Source: Streptomyces clavifer (GTDB taxonomy: Bacteria > Actinomycetota > Actinomycetes > Streptomycetales > Streptomycetaceae). Taken from it: 64,000 nt of DNA. Position 1 is the stretch's first letter. Each line of letters begins with the position of its first letter. Made by a program: the position numbers and the translations under genes. The stretch covers positions 496,001 through 560,000 of the forward strand of contig BMWJ01000004.1 of NCBI GenBank assembly GCA_014651175.1, read 5' to 3'. Under the pieces are notes generated by a model. It did not search any database and was not told the origin of the DNA. It saw only the letters and a program-made list of their open reading frames with translations. Positions 41,905 through 49,859 of this stretch are shown here, piece by piece.

Positions 41905-42843
41905 TCAGTCGCGCGGCGTCAGCGTCAGCAGGGTCGCCTCCGGCGGGCAGGCGAAGCGGACCGGGGTGTAGCGGTTCGTGCCACAGCCTGCCGAGACGTG
42001 GAGGTAGGCGCGCTTGTCGCCGACCACGTGGCGGGAGAGGCCCTTCACCCGGTCCGTGTCCAGGTCGCAGTTGGTGACGAGGGCCCCGTAGAAGGGGATG
42101 CAGAGCTGGCCGCCGTGGGTGTGGCCGGCCAGGATCAGTGGGTAGCCGTCCGCCGTGAATGCGTCCAGGGAGCGCAGGTACGGGGCGTGGACCACGCCGA
42201 TCGAGAGGTCGGCGCCCGCGTCCGGGCCGCCTGCCACCTCGGCGTAGCGGTCTCGCTTGATGTGCGGGTCGTCCAGGCCGGTGAACGCGATCTCCAGCCC
42301 GTCCTGCTTGAGGCGGCCCCGGGTGTTGGTCAGGTTCAGCCAGCCCGCCGCGTCGAAGGCGTCCCGCATCGGCTCCCAGGGGTTGTGGACGACGCCGACC
42401 GCCGGGGCGTTTCCATTGAGCCCGTGCTTGCCGTGCATCTTCTCCAGGAGGTACAGGGCGGGGTTGCGGAGCTTGGGGCCGTAGTAGTCGTTGGAGCCGA
42501 AGACGTACACCCCGGGGAACTCCATCAGCGGACCGAGCGCGTCGAGCAGCTCCGGTACACCCTCCGGGTCGGAGAGGTTGTCACCGGTGTTCACGACGAA
42601 GTCCGGGCGCAGTCCGGCCAGCGACTGCAGCCAGGCGCGCTTCTTGCGCTGTCCGCTCACCATGTGGATGTCGGAGACCTGGAGCACGCGCAACGGCCTT
42701 GCTCCGTGCGGGAGCACGGGAATGTTGATCCGTCGCAGGCGGAACGAGCGGGCCTCGAATCCGGCGGCGTACACGAGGCCGGCGGCACCGACCGCTGCGC
42801 CGACTGCCGTGACTTTCAGGGGTACTCCGTAGCGTGCGCGCAT
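41905..42843 (-). CDS. metallophosphoesterase
   Basis: The 312-residue product has an N-terminal hydrophobic helix (about 9-28, probably an anchor or uncleaved signal) and a calcineurin-like catalytic domain. All five metal motifs are visible: DIHM, GDNLSD, GSNDYYG, a lone His in VVHAPY and GHTHGGQ. The substrate is unknown; relatives act on nucleotides or phospholipid precursors at the membrane. ATG 42843 starts MRARYGVPLKV. It is divergent from the yqeY gene with a 79-bp gap. Confidence 0.9.
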   Translation of the reverse strand: MRARYGVPLKVTAVGAAVGAAGLVYAAGFEARSFRLRRINIPVLPHGARPLRVLQVSDIHMVSGQRKKRAWLQSLAGLRPDFVVNTGDNLSDPEGVPELLDALGPLMEFPGVYVFGSNDYYGPKLRNPALYLLEKMHGKHGLNGNAPAVGVVHNPWEPMRDAFDAAGWLNLTNTRGRLKQDGLEIAFTGLDDPHIKRDRYAEVAGGPDAGADLSIGVVHAPYLRSLDAFTADGYPLILAGHTHGGQLCIPFYGALVTNCDLDTDRVKGLSRHVVGDKRAYLHVSAGCGTNRYTPVRFACPPEATLLTLTPRD

Positions 42844-42922
42844 GTGCCCATCGTCGCAGACACGGTGGGACGAGAGGAAAACAGGAGGGCGGCAGGTGCT
42901 CCGTACCTGTCACAATCGCCGC

Positions 42923-43387
42923 ATGACCACGCTCAAGTCCAAGCTCAAGGAAGACCTCACCACGGCCATGAAGGCGCGTGACGAGCTCACCTCGTCCACC
43001 CTCCGGCTCACCCTCACCGCGATCACCAAGGAAGAGGTCAGCGGCAAGTCCGCGCGCGAGCTCTCCGACGACGAGGTGCAGAAGGTGATCGCCAAGGAGG
43101 CGAAGAAGCGCCGTGAGGCGGCCGAGGCCTTCGCGCAGGGAGGCCGGACCGAGCAGGCCGAGCGGGAGAAGGCCGAGGGCGAGTTGCTCGACGCGTACCT
43201 GCCCAAGCAGCTCTCCGACGACGAGCTGAACGCGATCGTCTCGCAGGCCGTCGAGGAGGCGAAGGCCGCCGGTGCCGAAGGGCCGCGGGCGATGGGCGCC
43301 GTCATGAAGATCGTCGGCCCCAAGGTGACGGGGCTCGCCGAGGGCGGCAGGGTGGCCGCCGCGGTGAAGAAGCTTCTCGCGGGCTGA
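42923..43387 (+). CDS. GatB/YqeY domain protein
   Basis: The 154-residue helical product (MTTLKSKLKEDLTTAMKARDELTSSTLRLTLTAI...) is a stand-alone YqeY protein, related to the tail domain of GatB, which binds tRNA. Its cellular role is not established. ATG 42923 has no ribosome-binding site; CACAAT 7 bp upstream could be a -10 box, so a leaderless transcript is likely. It ends at a strong terminator. Confidence 0.92.
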   Translation: MTTLKSKLKEDLTTAMKARDELTSSTLRLTLTAITKEEVSGKSARELSDDEVQKVIAKEAKKRREAAEAFAQGGRTEQAEREKAEGELLDAYLPKQLSDDELNAIVSQAVEEAKAAGAEGPRAMGAVMKIVGPKVTGLAEGGRVAAAVKKLLAG

Positions 43388-43453
43388 GCGGGTCGAGGGA
43401 GGACACTGCGGGAGCGTCGTGCCGGCCGGAAGGGCGGCGTGACGTACGACGCA

Positions 43454-43496
43454 GGAAAGGAGGGGCGCTCCCGAGCAGGGAGCGCCCCTCCTTTCC
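43454..43496. terminator. 19-bp-stem bidirectional terminator
   Basis: A perfect 19-bp stem (43454-43472 with 43478-43496, arm GGAAAGGAGGGGCGCTCCC) and a 5-nt loop separate the convergent yqeY and penicillin-binding-protein genes. Confidence 0.92.
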
Positions 43497-43521
43497 TGTT
43501 GGACCACGCGGGTCCGGGTGA

Positions 43522-45765
43522 TCAGGGGCCGTTGCCGCCGCCGCCGCGACCGCCGTCATTGCCACCGATGACGCCGGGCGGGAGGGTGATGCCGCCGATG
43601 GCGTTTCCGCCGCCGGGCCTGCCGTTGCCGTCGTTGTCGCCGTCGTTGTCCTCCTCGCGGCCCCCGTCCTGCTCCTTGTCCTCCTTCTCCTTGGCGCGAG
43701 GCACCGAGATCGGATTGAAGGTGGGGGTCTCCGAGGCGGACAGCGCACCGGTCATCGCGGTCTTCCAGATGGGCCCGGGCAGACAACCGCCACAGACCTT
43801 CTCGTAGTACTGACCACCGATGGTGATGTTGTACATCGGCACCTTCTTGCCGACGTCGGCACCCACCCACACGGCCGTCGACAGGTTCGGCGTGTATCCG
43901 ACGAACCAGGCGTCCACGCGATCGTTCGTGGTGCCGGTCTTACCCGCGTTGTCACGGTCGGTGAGGCCGGCCAGCGTTCCGGTACCGTCCTCGACGACAC
44001 CCTTCAGCATCTGGTTCAGGGTGTCGGCGGTGGCCTCGCTCATGGCCCGGGAGCACGAGGACTTGGGCACCTCGAGCTTCTTGTCGTTCGCATCGGTGAT
44101 GGACTCGATGGCGATCGGCGTGCAGTACGTGCCGCGGTTCGCGAACGTGGCATACGCGGCGGCCATGGCGAGCGGCGTGCTCTCCGTGCCGCCGAGGGTG
44201 ATCGACGGGTGCTTGTCCGAGACGGGTTCACCGTCTCCGCGCTCGTAACCCACCTTCTTGGCCATGGTGACCGTCTCGCACAGCCCGGCCTTCTGCTCCA
44301 GCTTCGCGAAGTAGGTGTTGATGGACTTGCCGAGCGCGCTGGTCATGTCATAGGCGCCCTTCTCGGATTCCATCTCGTTCTGGAGATCCCAGGTGCCGCC
44401 GCCGGTGGGGGACCCCGAACAGTCCCGGTAGGAACTCATCGGCACCGAGATCTTCCAGTCGCTGGAGAAGCTCTGCGCCGGGCTGATGCCCTTCTCCAGG
44501 GCCGCGGCGGCGGTGATCGGCTTGAAGGTCGAGCCGACCTGGAAGCCGAAGGTGCTGCCGCCCATCTTGTTGCTGACGGCCAGGTTGAGCACCGTCTCGT
44601 TCTGCTTCTGGTCCAGGCCGTACGGACGCGACTGACCCATCGAGAGGATCTTGCCGGAGCCCGGCTGGAGCTGCACCACCGATGCCGCGATCTTGTCGTC
44701 CTTGTGGACCTTCGAGGTCGCGGCCTCGTTGGCGGCCTTCTGCGCACGCGGCGAGAGGGTGGTCTTGACGGTCAGACCGCCGAGGTTCCAGAGCTTGGAG
44801 CGCTCCTCCTCGGTCTTGCCGAAGGCCGGGTCGGTGAGGATGGTCTTGCGTACGTAGTCACAGAAGAACCCGGAGCCGCTGACAGCGGTGATGCAGCCGT
44901 TCTGCGGCTTCCTGACCTTCAGTTCGATCTTGGACGCGATGGCCTTCCCGGCCTCGCTCTGCGAGATGTTCCCGACGGCCGCCATGCGTTGCAGCACGGT
45001 GTTGCGACGCTTGGTCGCCTCCTCCGTGTCGTTGACCGGGTCGTAGCGGCTCGGCGACTGCACGAGGCCGGCCAGCAGCGCGGCCTCCTCCAGCTTCAGG
45101 TCCTTGGCGTGCTTGGAGAAGTAGCGCTGGGAAGCGGCCTCGACGCCGTAGGCCTGCTGACCGAAGAACGTGATGTTGAGGTAGTTCTCCAGGATCTTCT
45201 TCTTGCCGAGCTCTTCCTCCACCTGGATCGCGTACTTGAGCTCACGGACCTTGCGGCCGAGGGTCTGCTGCGTGGCCTCGGCGACCTTGTCCGGGTCGTC
45301 GCCCGCCTCCTCGACGAAGACGTTCTTCACGTACTGCTGCGTGAGGGTCGACGCGCCCTGCGCGGCACCGCCCTCCTGCACGTTGCGGTTCATCGCGCGC
45401 AGGATGCCCTTGAGGTCCACCGCGCCGTGCTCGTAGAAGCGCGAGTCCTCGATCGCGATGATCGCGGCCTGCATGTACGGCGAGATGTCCTTGAGCGGGA
45501 CGACGGTGCGGTCGCGCGAGTAGACCGTGGCGATCGGGCCGCCCTCGTTGTCCAGGATCGTGGTCCGCTGGCTCAGCGGCGGTGTCTTGAGGTTGGAAGG
45601 GATCTCGTCGAATCCCTCGACCGTCCCCTTGGCGGCGAGCCCCAGTGCTCCGGCGGCCGGCAACGCGATGCCCGCCAGCACAGCTCCTGAGAGGGCGGCG
45701 ACACCGAGGAACTTGGCGGCCTGCTGAGTCGTCGTGAGACCCCCGCCTGAGCGCTTCATTGGCAT
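43522..45765 (-). CDS. class A penicillin-binding protein (transglycosylase/transpeptidase)
   Basis: This cell-wall synthase of 747 residues has a short cytosolic N-terminus, one membrane helix (about 18-45), a GT51 transglycosylase domain (catalytic Glu106 in IAIEDSRFYEHGAVD, ASTLTQQYVKN) and a transpeptidase domain with Ser412 in GSTFKP, the SxN motif in KSINTY and KTG in AGKTGT. The C-terminus is a low-complexity Asp/Gly/Asn tail. Together with wblA this is a conserved neighbourhood. The start could be ATG 45765 or 45759. Confidence 0.95.
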   Translation of the reverse strand: MPMKRSGGGLTTTQQAAKFLGVAALSGAVLAGIALPAAGALGLAAKGTVEGFDEIPSNLKTPPLSQRTTILDNEGGPIATVYSRDRTVVPLKDISPYMQAAIIAIEDSRFYEHGAVDLKGILRAMNRNVQEGGAAQGASTLTQQYVKNVFVEEAGDDPDKVAEATQQTLGRKVRELKYAIQVEEELGKKKILENYLNITFFGQQAYGVEAASQRYFSKHAKDLKLEEAALLAGLVQSPSRYDPVNDTEEATKRRNTVLQRMAAVGNISQSEAGKAIASKIELKVRKPQNGCITAVSGSGFFCDYVRKTILTDPAFGKTEEERSKLWNLGGLTVKTTLSPRAQKAANEAATSKVHKDDKIAASVVQLQPGSGKILSMGQSRPYGLDQKQNETVLNLAVSNKMGGSTFGFQVGSTFKPITAAAALEKGISPAQSFSSDWKISVPMSSYRDCSGSPTGGGTWDLQNEMESEKGAYDMTSALGKSINTYFAKLEQKAGLCETVTMAKKVGYERGDGEPVSDKHPSITLGGTESTPLAMAAAYATFANRGTYCTPIAIESITDANDKKLEVPKSSCSRAMSEATADTLNQMLKGVVEDGTGTLAGLTDRDNAGKTGTTNDRVDAWFVGYTPNLSTAVWVGADVGKKVPMYNITIGGQYYEKVCGGCLPGPIWKTAMTGALSASETPTFNPISVPRAKEKEDKEQDGGREEDNDGDNDGNGRPGGGNAIGGITLPPGVIGGNDGGRGGGGNGP

Positions 45766-46162
45766 GGGTGCAGCCTACGTTCTCATTCGCCGGACACACG
45801 TACAGGCCTTGGCCTAAGCTGCTCTCAACTGTCACAGCTGACCGATTTCGTATCAACCCCTGTGCACGGCCCTTGCGCAAATCAGCCACTCATCGAGGCG
45901 CTCCCGAATTCGCCCGACGTGTCACTGAATGTCCGTTGCGACTTGGGTATCCTGTCCCGATTCCATCGGGACAGTCCCGTATGTCTTAGCATCACTCCCC
46001 TGGGTGATCTGCCGCCTACGCATAGTCCGTTCGGGCCATTCAAGATTGGGCCCGAAGGGGGTGTTGCGCTGTCGCTGGCTTCCGTAACGTCCTCAACTGG
46101 CAGCGGTGAATATGCCGCTGTCGCCGTGGGGGAGCCTCGATTCGGGAGAGGACGGCGCCGGC
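45766..46162. other. long divergent regulatory region upstream of wblA
   Basis: This 397-bp region separates the penicillin-binding-protein gene and wblA. It is AT-richer than the neighbours around 45780-45860 and 45930-46000 and holds a perfect inverted repeat at 45952-45974. No gene is seen; a long leader of wblA, a gene under heavy developmental control, is likely. Confidence 0.6.
45952..45974. promoter_or_regulatory. perfect inverted repeat upstream of wblA
   Basis: CTGTCCCGAT (45952-45961) and ATCGGGACAG (45965-45974) are exact reverse complements around a TCC spacer. The site lies about 190 bp before the wblA start. It is either a dimeric regulator site or an RNA hairpin in the leader. 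Confidence 0.6.
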
Positions 46163-46513
46163 ATGGGCTGGGTAACCGACTGGAGTGCGCAGGCAGCCTG
46201 CCGCACTACCGATCCGGATGAATTGTTCGTACAAGGGGCAGCGCAGAACAGGGCCAAGGCGGTGTGCACCGGTTGCCCGGTGCGGACCGAGTGCCTGGCC
46301 GATGCGCTGGACAATCGCGTCGAGTTCGGCGTGTGGGGCGGAATGACGGAGCGGGAGCGCCGCGCACTACTGCGGCGACGGCCCACCGTCACGTCCTGGC
46401 GCCGCCTGCTGGAGACCGCGCGCAGTGAGTACGAGCGGTCCACGGGCATGCTGCCCGCAGCGGTGGGGCTGGACGACGAGGAGCTGCACGAGACGTACGC
46501 AGCCGTGGGGTAG
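46163..46513 (+). CDS. wblA: WhiB-family regulator WblA
   Basis: WblA is a [4Fe-4S]-binding regulator that in Streptomyces is needed for sporulation and represses antibiotic production. The 116-residue product has four cluster cysteines (Cys13, 35, 38, 44; CTGCPVRTEC), the GVWGG turn (56-60) and a basic C-terminal RRALLRRRP segment. MGWVTDWSAQAACRTTDPDELF is characteristic of WblA rather than other WhiB paralogues. ATG 46163 follows GAGAGGAC; an in-frame ATG at 46106 would add 19 residues. Four-cysteine spacing C-x21-C-x2-C-x5-C fits the family. Confidence 0.92.
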   Translation: MGWVTDWSAQAACRTTDPDELFVQGAAQNRAKAVCTGCPVRTECLADALDNRVEFGVWGGMTERERRALLRRRPTVTSWRRLLETARSEYERSTGMLPAAVGLDDEELHETYAAVG

Positions 46514-46565
46514 AGCCTGCGCGGGGCGAGCCCCGTGAGGGGGCCCGACGTCGGACCTGCGCAGC

Positions 46566-47987
46566 TCAGGCCGGGGCGGAACCGGTCGCGAGCCGTTCCC
46601 CGATGGCCCGAAGGCCTGAGAGGTCGTGCACATCACCGGGGAGCGCGGCCACCTCGGTCACCGGGACCTCGGGGTGGAGCGAGGTGAAGCGGTCGCGGGT
46701 GTGCTGCTCGCGCGCGACGACCTGCATCCGCTCGGCGTGCAGTCTCAGCAGACCGGCGGTCAGCTGATCGACGGACACATCGGTCGCGGGGACGGCCCTG
46801 GTGTCCTGTTCGGCGTGCGTGGGTGGTCCGGACGGGTCAGGCGACTTTCGGTCATGCGGCTCGGCGTCGTGCTGTTCGGGGGCAGGCGACTTCCGGTCAT
46901 GCGGCTCGGGCGTGGATCCGTGCGGCGTCGGCTCGTCGCCGTGCTCGGGGGAGAGCGGTGACTCGGAGGCTTCGGGAGAGGTGACGGCCGTCGGGTCCGA
47001 CGCGTCACAAAGGCCAGCCTTCCCGGTCGTCTGATCCACAATGCCGACGTCTTCAAGATTTTCTGCGGCGGCCAGCGCCCGCTCCGCGGAGAGCCGTGCG
47101 GCCTCGCTGCCGTGCACCCGGTTGAGGACCAGCCCGGCGAGCGGCATCTTCTCCGCTGCCAGCCGTTCCACGAAGTACGCGGCCTCGCGCAGCGCGTCCC
47201 GCTCAGGCGTCGCGACCACGAGGAACGCGGTGCCAGGGGCTTGGAGCAGCTTGTACGTGGCATCGGCCCGGGTACGGAATCCGCCGAACATCGAGTCCAT
47301 CGCCGTGACGAACGTCTGTACGTCACGGAGGAACTGCCCGCCGAGCAGCTTGCCGAGTGTGCCCGTCATCATCGACATGCCGACATTGAGGAACTTCATC
47401 CCGGCCCGCCCGCCGATCTTCGCCGGGGCGATCAGCAGCCGGATGAATTTCCCGTCGAGGAACGAGCCGAGACGTTTCGGCGCGTCCAGGAAGTCCAGTG
47501 CGGAGCGGGACGGAGGCGTGTCGACGATGATCAGGTCCCACTCGTCGCGCGCCCTCAGCTGTCCGAGCTTCTCCATCGCCATGTACTCCTGCGTGCCCGC
47601 GAAACCGGCCGACAGGGACTGGTAGAAGGGGTTCTCCAGGATCGCGCGTGCCCGCTCGGCGTCCGTGTGCGCCTCGACGGTCTCGTCGAAGGTGCGCTTC
47701 ATGTCGAGCATCATCGCGTGCAGTTCGCCGTCACCGCCGATGTCGTCGACCCGGCGCGGGATGTTGTCGAGCTGGTCGATCCCCATGGACTGGGCGAGCC
47801 GGCGGGCCGGGTCGATGGTGAGGACGACGACCTTGCGGCCGCGCTCGGCCGCCCGTACACCGAGTGCCGCGGCGGTCGTGGTCTTGCCGACACCGCCCGA
47901 TCCGCAGCACACGACGATCCGGATCCCCGGGTCGTCCAGCAGCGCGTCCGTGTCAAGCCCCGGTGCGATGTCCGTGTTCAGCGTCAT
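46566..47987 (-). CDS. ArsA-family ATPase
   Basis: The 473-residue product has a deviant Walker A (GSGGVGKTTTAAAL), the switch region VVVLTIDPARRLAQSMGIDQL and IIVDTPPSRSALDFLD. It resembles the ArsA/Get3 anion-pump ATPases, but a Ser/Pro/His/Asp-rich insertion (about 330-400) containing two EPHDRKSP repeats interrupts the C-terminal third. Its ATG overlaps the stop of a second ArsA-like gene (ATGA). The pair probably acts as a heterodimer; an arsenic function is not indicated, since no ars genes are near. Confidence 0.9.
   Translation of the reverse strand: MTLNTDIAPGLDTDALLDDPGIRIVVCCGSGGVGKTTTAAALGVRAAERGRKVVVLTIDPARRLAQSMGIDQLDNIPRRVDDIGGDGELHAMMLDMKRTFDETVEAHTDAERARAILENPFYQSLSAGFAGTQEYMAMEKLGQLRARDEWDLIIVDTPPSRSALDFLDAPKRLGSFLDGKFIRLLIAPAKIGGRAGMKFLNVGMSMMTGTLGKLLGGQFLRDVQTFVTAMDSMFGGFRTRADATYKLLQAPGTAFLVVATPERDALREAAYFVERLAAEKMPLAGLVLNRVHGSEAARLSAERALAAAENLEDVGIVDQTTGKAGLCDASDPTAVTSPEASESPLSPEHGDEPTPHGSTPEPHDRKSPAPEQHDAEPHDRKSPDPSGPPTHAEQDTRAVPATDVSVDQLTAGLLRLHAERMQVVAREQHTRDRFTSLHPEVPVTEVAALPGDVHDLSGLRAIGERLATGSAPA
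46838..46909. repeat. 45-bp-period direct repeat inside the ArsA gene
   Basis: A 27-bp segment (GGCGACTT(T/C)CGGTCATG core) at 46838-46864 recurs with one change at 46883-46909. The period is 15 codons and the copies encode EPHDRKSP twice. It lies in the disordered insertion. Confidence 0.85.
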
Positions 47988-49039
47988 GCCCCCACCCCTC
48001 GTCCGGATCCGCGCCCCGGGCCGGGCCCGGAGCGCGGCGCGCCCCCTGCGGACCCCTGCCCCGCCGCGTCCACCGTGTCGTCGCCCACACCCTGTTTGCG
48101 GAACTCCGCCGCCAGGTCGTACAGGGCGGACAGGCTCACGCCCTCGCCCATCAGCGGCAGCTCGACGGTGGGCAGTCCGAGCCCGGCCAGCACCGCACGC
48201 TGCTCCCGCTCCAGGCCCACGCGCTGGGCGTGCTCGGCGGCCTGCTCGACAAGAGGCCGTACGAGCGCGGCGGAGCCCGTCACACCCGACCGGGTCAGCG
48301 CCTTGGCGATCTCCCTGCGGCGCCCCCCGGACGCCGTGCGCAGCGCGTCCTCGTCCAACAGGTGCGGCCGCACCATGTTCACGACGACGCGCCCCACGGG
48401 CAGTTCCGCGGCCCGCAGCTCCGCGACGCCGTCCGCGGTCTCCTGGACCGGCATCTCCTCCAGGAGCGTCACCAGGTGGACCGCCGTCTCGGGTGACTTC
48501 AGGACCCGCATCACGGCTTGCGCCTGATTGTGTATCGGGCCGATCCGGGCCAGGCCCGCCACCTCGTCGTTCACGTTGAGGAAGCGGGTGATGCGGCCGG
48601 TGGGCGGGGCGTCCATGATCACGTGGTCGTAGACGAACCTGCCCTGCTTGTCCTTGCGGCGGACGGCCTCGCAGGCCTTGCCGGTCAGCAGGACGTCCCG
48701 GACGCCGGGGGCGATGGTGGTGGCGAAGTCGATCGCGCCGAGCTTCTTCAGTGCCCGGCCGGCACTGCCCAGCTTGTAGAACATCTGGAGGTAGTCCAGC
48801 AGCGCCCGCTCGGCGTCGATCGCCAGCGCGTGGACCTCCCCGCCGCCCGGCGCCACGGCGATCCTGCGTTCCTCGTAGGGGAGGGCCTCGGACTCGAAGA
48901 GCTGGGCGATGCCCTGTCTGCCCTCGACCTCGACGAGGAGAGTGCGCCTGCCCTCGGTCGCGAGGGCGAGCGCGAGTGCGGCGGCGACCGTGGTCTTACC
49001 GGTACCGCCCTTGCCGCTGACGACCTGGAACCTGCTCAC
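47984..49039 (-). CDS. ArsA-family ATPase (second copy)
   Basis: The 351-residue product has Walker A GKGGTGKTTVAAALALALA, LLVEVEGRQGIAQLF and VIMDAPPTGRITRFLN. It is the partner of the following ArsA-like gene (ATGA overlap). Such tandem ArsA-like genes next to wblA are conserved in Streptomyces; their function is unknown. The C-terminal 40 residues are Gly/Pro-rich and probably disordered. GTG 49039 has no strong ribosome-binding site. Confidence 0.9.
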   Translation of the reverse strand: MSRFQVVSGKGGTGKTTVAAALALALATEGRRTLLVEVEGRQGIAQLFESEALPYEERRIAVAPGGGEVHALAIDAERALLDYLQMFYKLGSAGRALKKLGAIDFATTIAPGVRDVLLTGKACEAVRRKDKQGRFVYDHVIMDAPPTGRITRFLNVNDEVAGLARIGPIHNQAQAVMRVLKSPETAVHLVTLLEEMPVQETADGVAELRAAELPVGRVVVNMVRPHLLDEDALRTASGGRRREIAKALTRSGVTGSAALVRPLVEQAAEHAQRVGLEREQRAVLAGLGLPTVELPLMGEGVSLSALYDLAAEFRKQGVGDDTVDAAGQGSAGGAPRSGPGPGRGSGRGVGA

Positions 49040-49110
49040 GTCTTCGAGCCTAACCAGTCGGCAGGCAGGCTACGCACGAGGCCGCATGTGCCAGGCATTA
49101 CAGTCGGCTC

Positions 49111-49269
49111 ATGACCAAGTGGGAATACGCGACCGTGCCCCTTCTCGTGCACGCGACCAAGCAGATTCTGGACACCTGGGGCGAGGACGGCTGGGAGCTC
49201 GTCCAGGTCGTTCCCGGCCCGAACAACCCCGAGCAGCTCGTGGCCTACCTGAAGAGGGAGAAGCCGTAG
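49111..49269 (+). CDS. DUF4177-like small protein
   Basis: A 52-residue protein starting MTKWEYATVPLLVHATKQILD, with GWELVQVVPG and a final YLKREKP. This beta-alpha-beta pattern is that of DUF4177-type proteins, function unknown. Its TAG shares a G with the GTG start of the RidA gene (TAGTG), so the two are translationally coupled. It is divergent from the ArsA pair. Confidence 0.85.
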   Translation: MTKWEYATVPLLVHATKQILDTWGEDGWELVQVVPGPNNPEQLVAYLKREKP

Positions 49270-49739
49270 TGGCGGGCGCCGTCGAGGCGAAGCTCGCCGA
49301 GCTCGGTCTGACGCTCCCGGGTGTCGTCCCGCCCCTGGCCTCGTACCAGCCGGCCGTGCGGTCCGGGGTGTACGTGTACACCTCCGGCCAGCTGCCGATG
49401 GTGGACGGCAAGCTCGCGGTGACGGGCAAGGTCGGCGCCGAGGTGACGGCGGACGAGGCCAAGGAACTGGCGAAGACGTGTGCGCTGAACGCCCTGGCCG
49501 CCGTGAAGTCGGTCGCCGGTGACCTGGACCGGATCGCCCGCGTCGTGAAGGTCGTGGGCTTCGTCGCCTCGGCCTCAGACTTCACCGGGCAGCCCGGTGT
49601 GGTCAACGGTGCGAGCGAGCTGCTGGGCGCGGTCCTGGGCGACAAGGGCGTGCACGCGCGCAGCGCCGTGGGCGTCGCCGTTCTGCCCCTGGACGCACCG
49701 GTGGAGATCGAGGTCCAGGTCGAGCTCGTCGAGGCCTGA
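49269..49739 (+). CDS. RidA family protein
   Basis: RidA proteins deaminate reactive enamine/imine intermediates from PLP enzymes. The 156-residue product is longer than Escherichia coli RidA (about 128) and belongs to the broader YjgF group. GVYVYTSGQLPMVDGKL, then CALNALAAVKSV, VVKVVGFVASASDF and VEIEVQVELV follow the family order. The Arg that contacts the carboxylate in archetypal RidA is not at its usual C-terminal position (HARSAVGVAVLP holds one Arg earlier), so activity is not certain. GTG 49269 is coupled to the small gene before it. Confidence 0.88.
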   Translation: MAGAVEAKLAELGLTLPGVVPPLASYQPAVRSGVYVYTSGQLPMVDGKLAVTGKVGAEVTADEAKELAKTCALNALAAVKSVAGDLDRIARVVKVVGFVASASDFTGQPGVVNGASELLGAVLGDKGVHARSAVGVAVLPLDAPVEIEVQVELVEA

Positions 49740-49755
49740 TCCCGCTGATTCCGCC

Positions 49756-49788
49756 GATCCCGCCCCGCCCTCGTGGCCGGGCGGGATC
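49756..49788 (+). terminator. terminator after ridA
   Basis: GATCCCGCCC (49756-49765) pairs with GGGCGGGATC (49779-49788) across a 13-nt loop, 16 bp after the RidA stop. Confidence 0.65.
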
Positions 49789-49859
49789 ACGCGTGTACGG
49801 GGCACAGACAGGGACCTGCGGCCCTCGAACATCGGCGCGGTTCCGGATAGCCTCCCGCC

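Noticed and set aside
44209-45690. 493-codon plus-strand ORF opposite the penicillin-binding protein
   Set aside because: Antisense shadow; the minus-strand frame has all catalytic motifs.
46566-49039. Arsenic resistance operon
   Set aside because: ArsA-like ATPases alone; no arsB, arsC or arsR is near.
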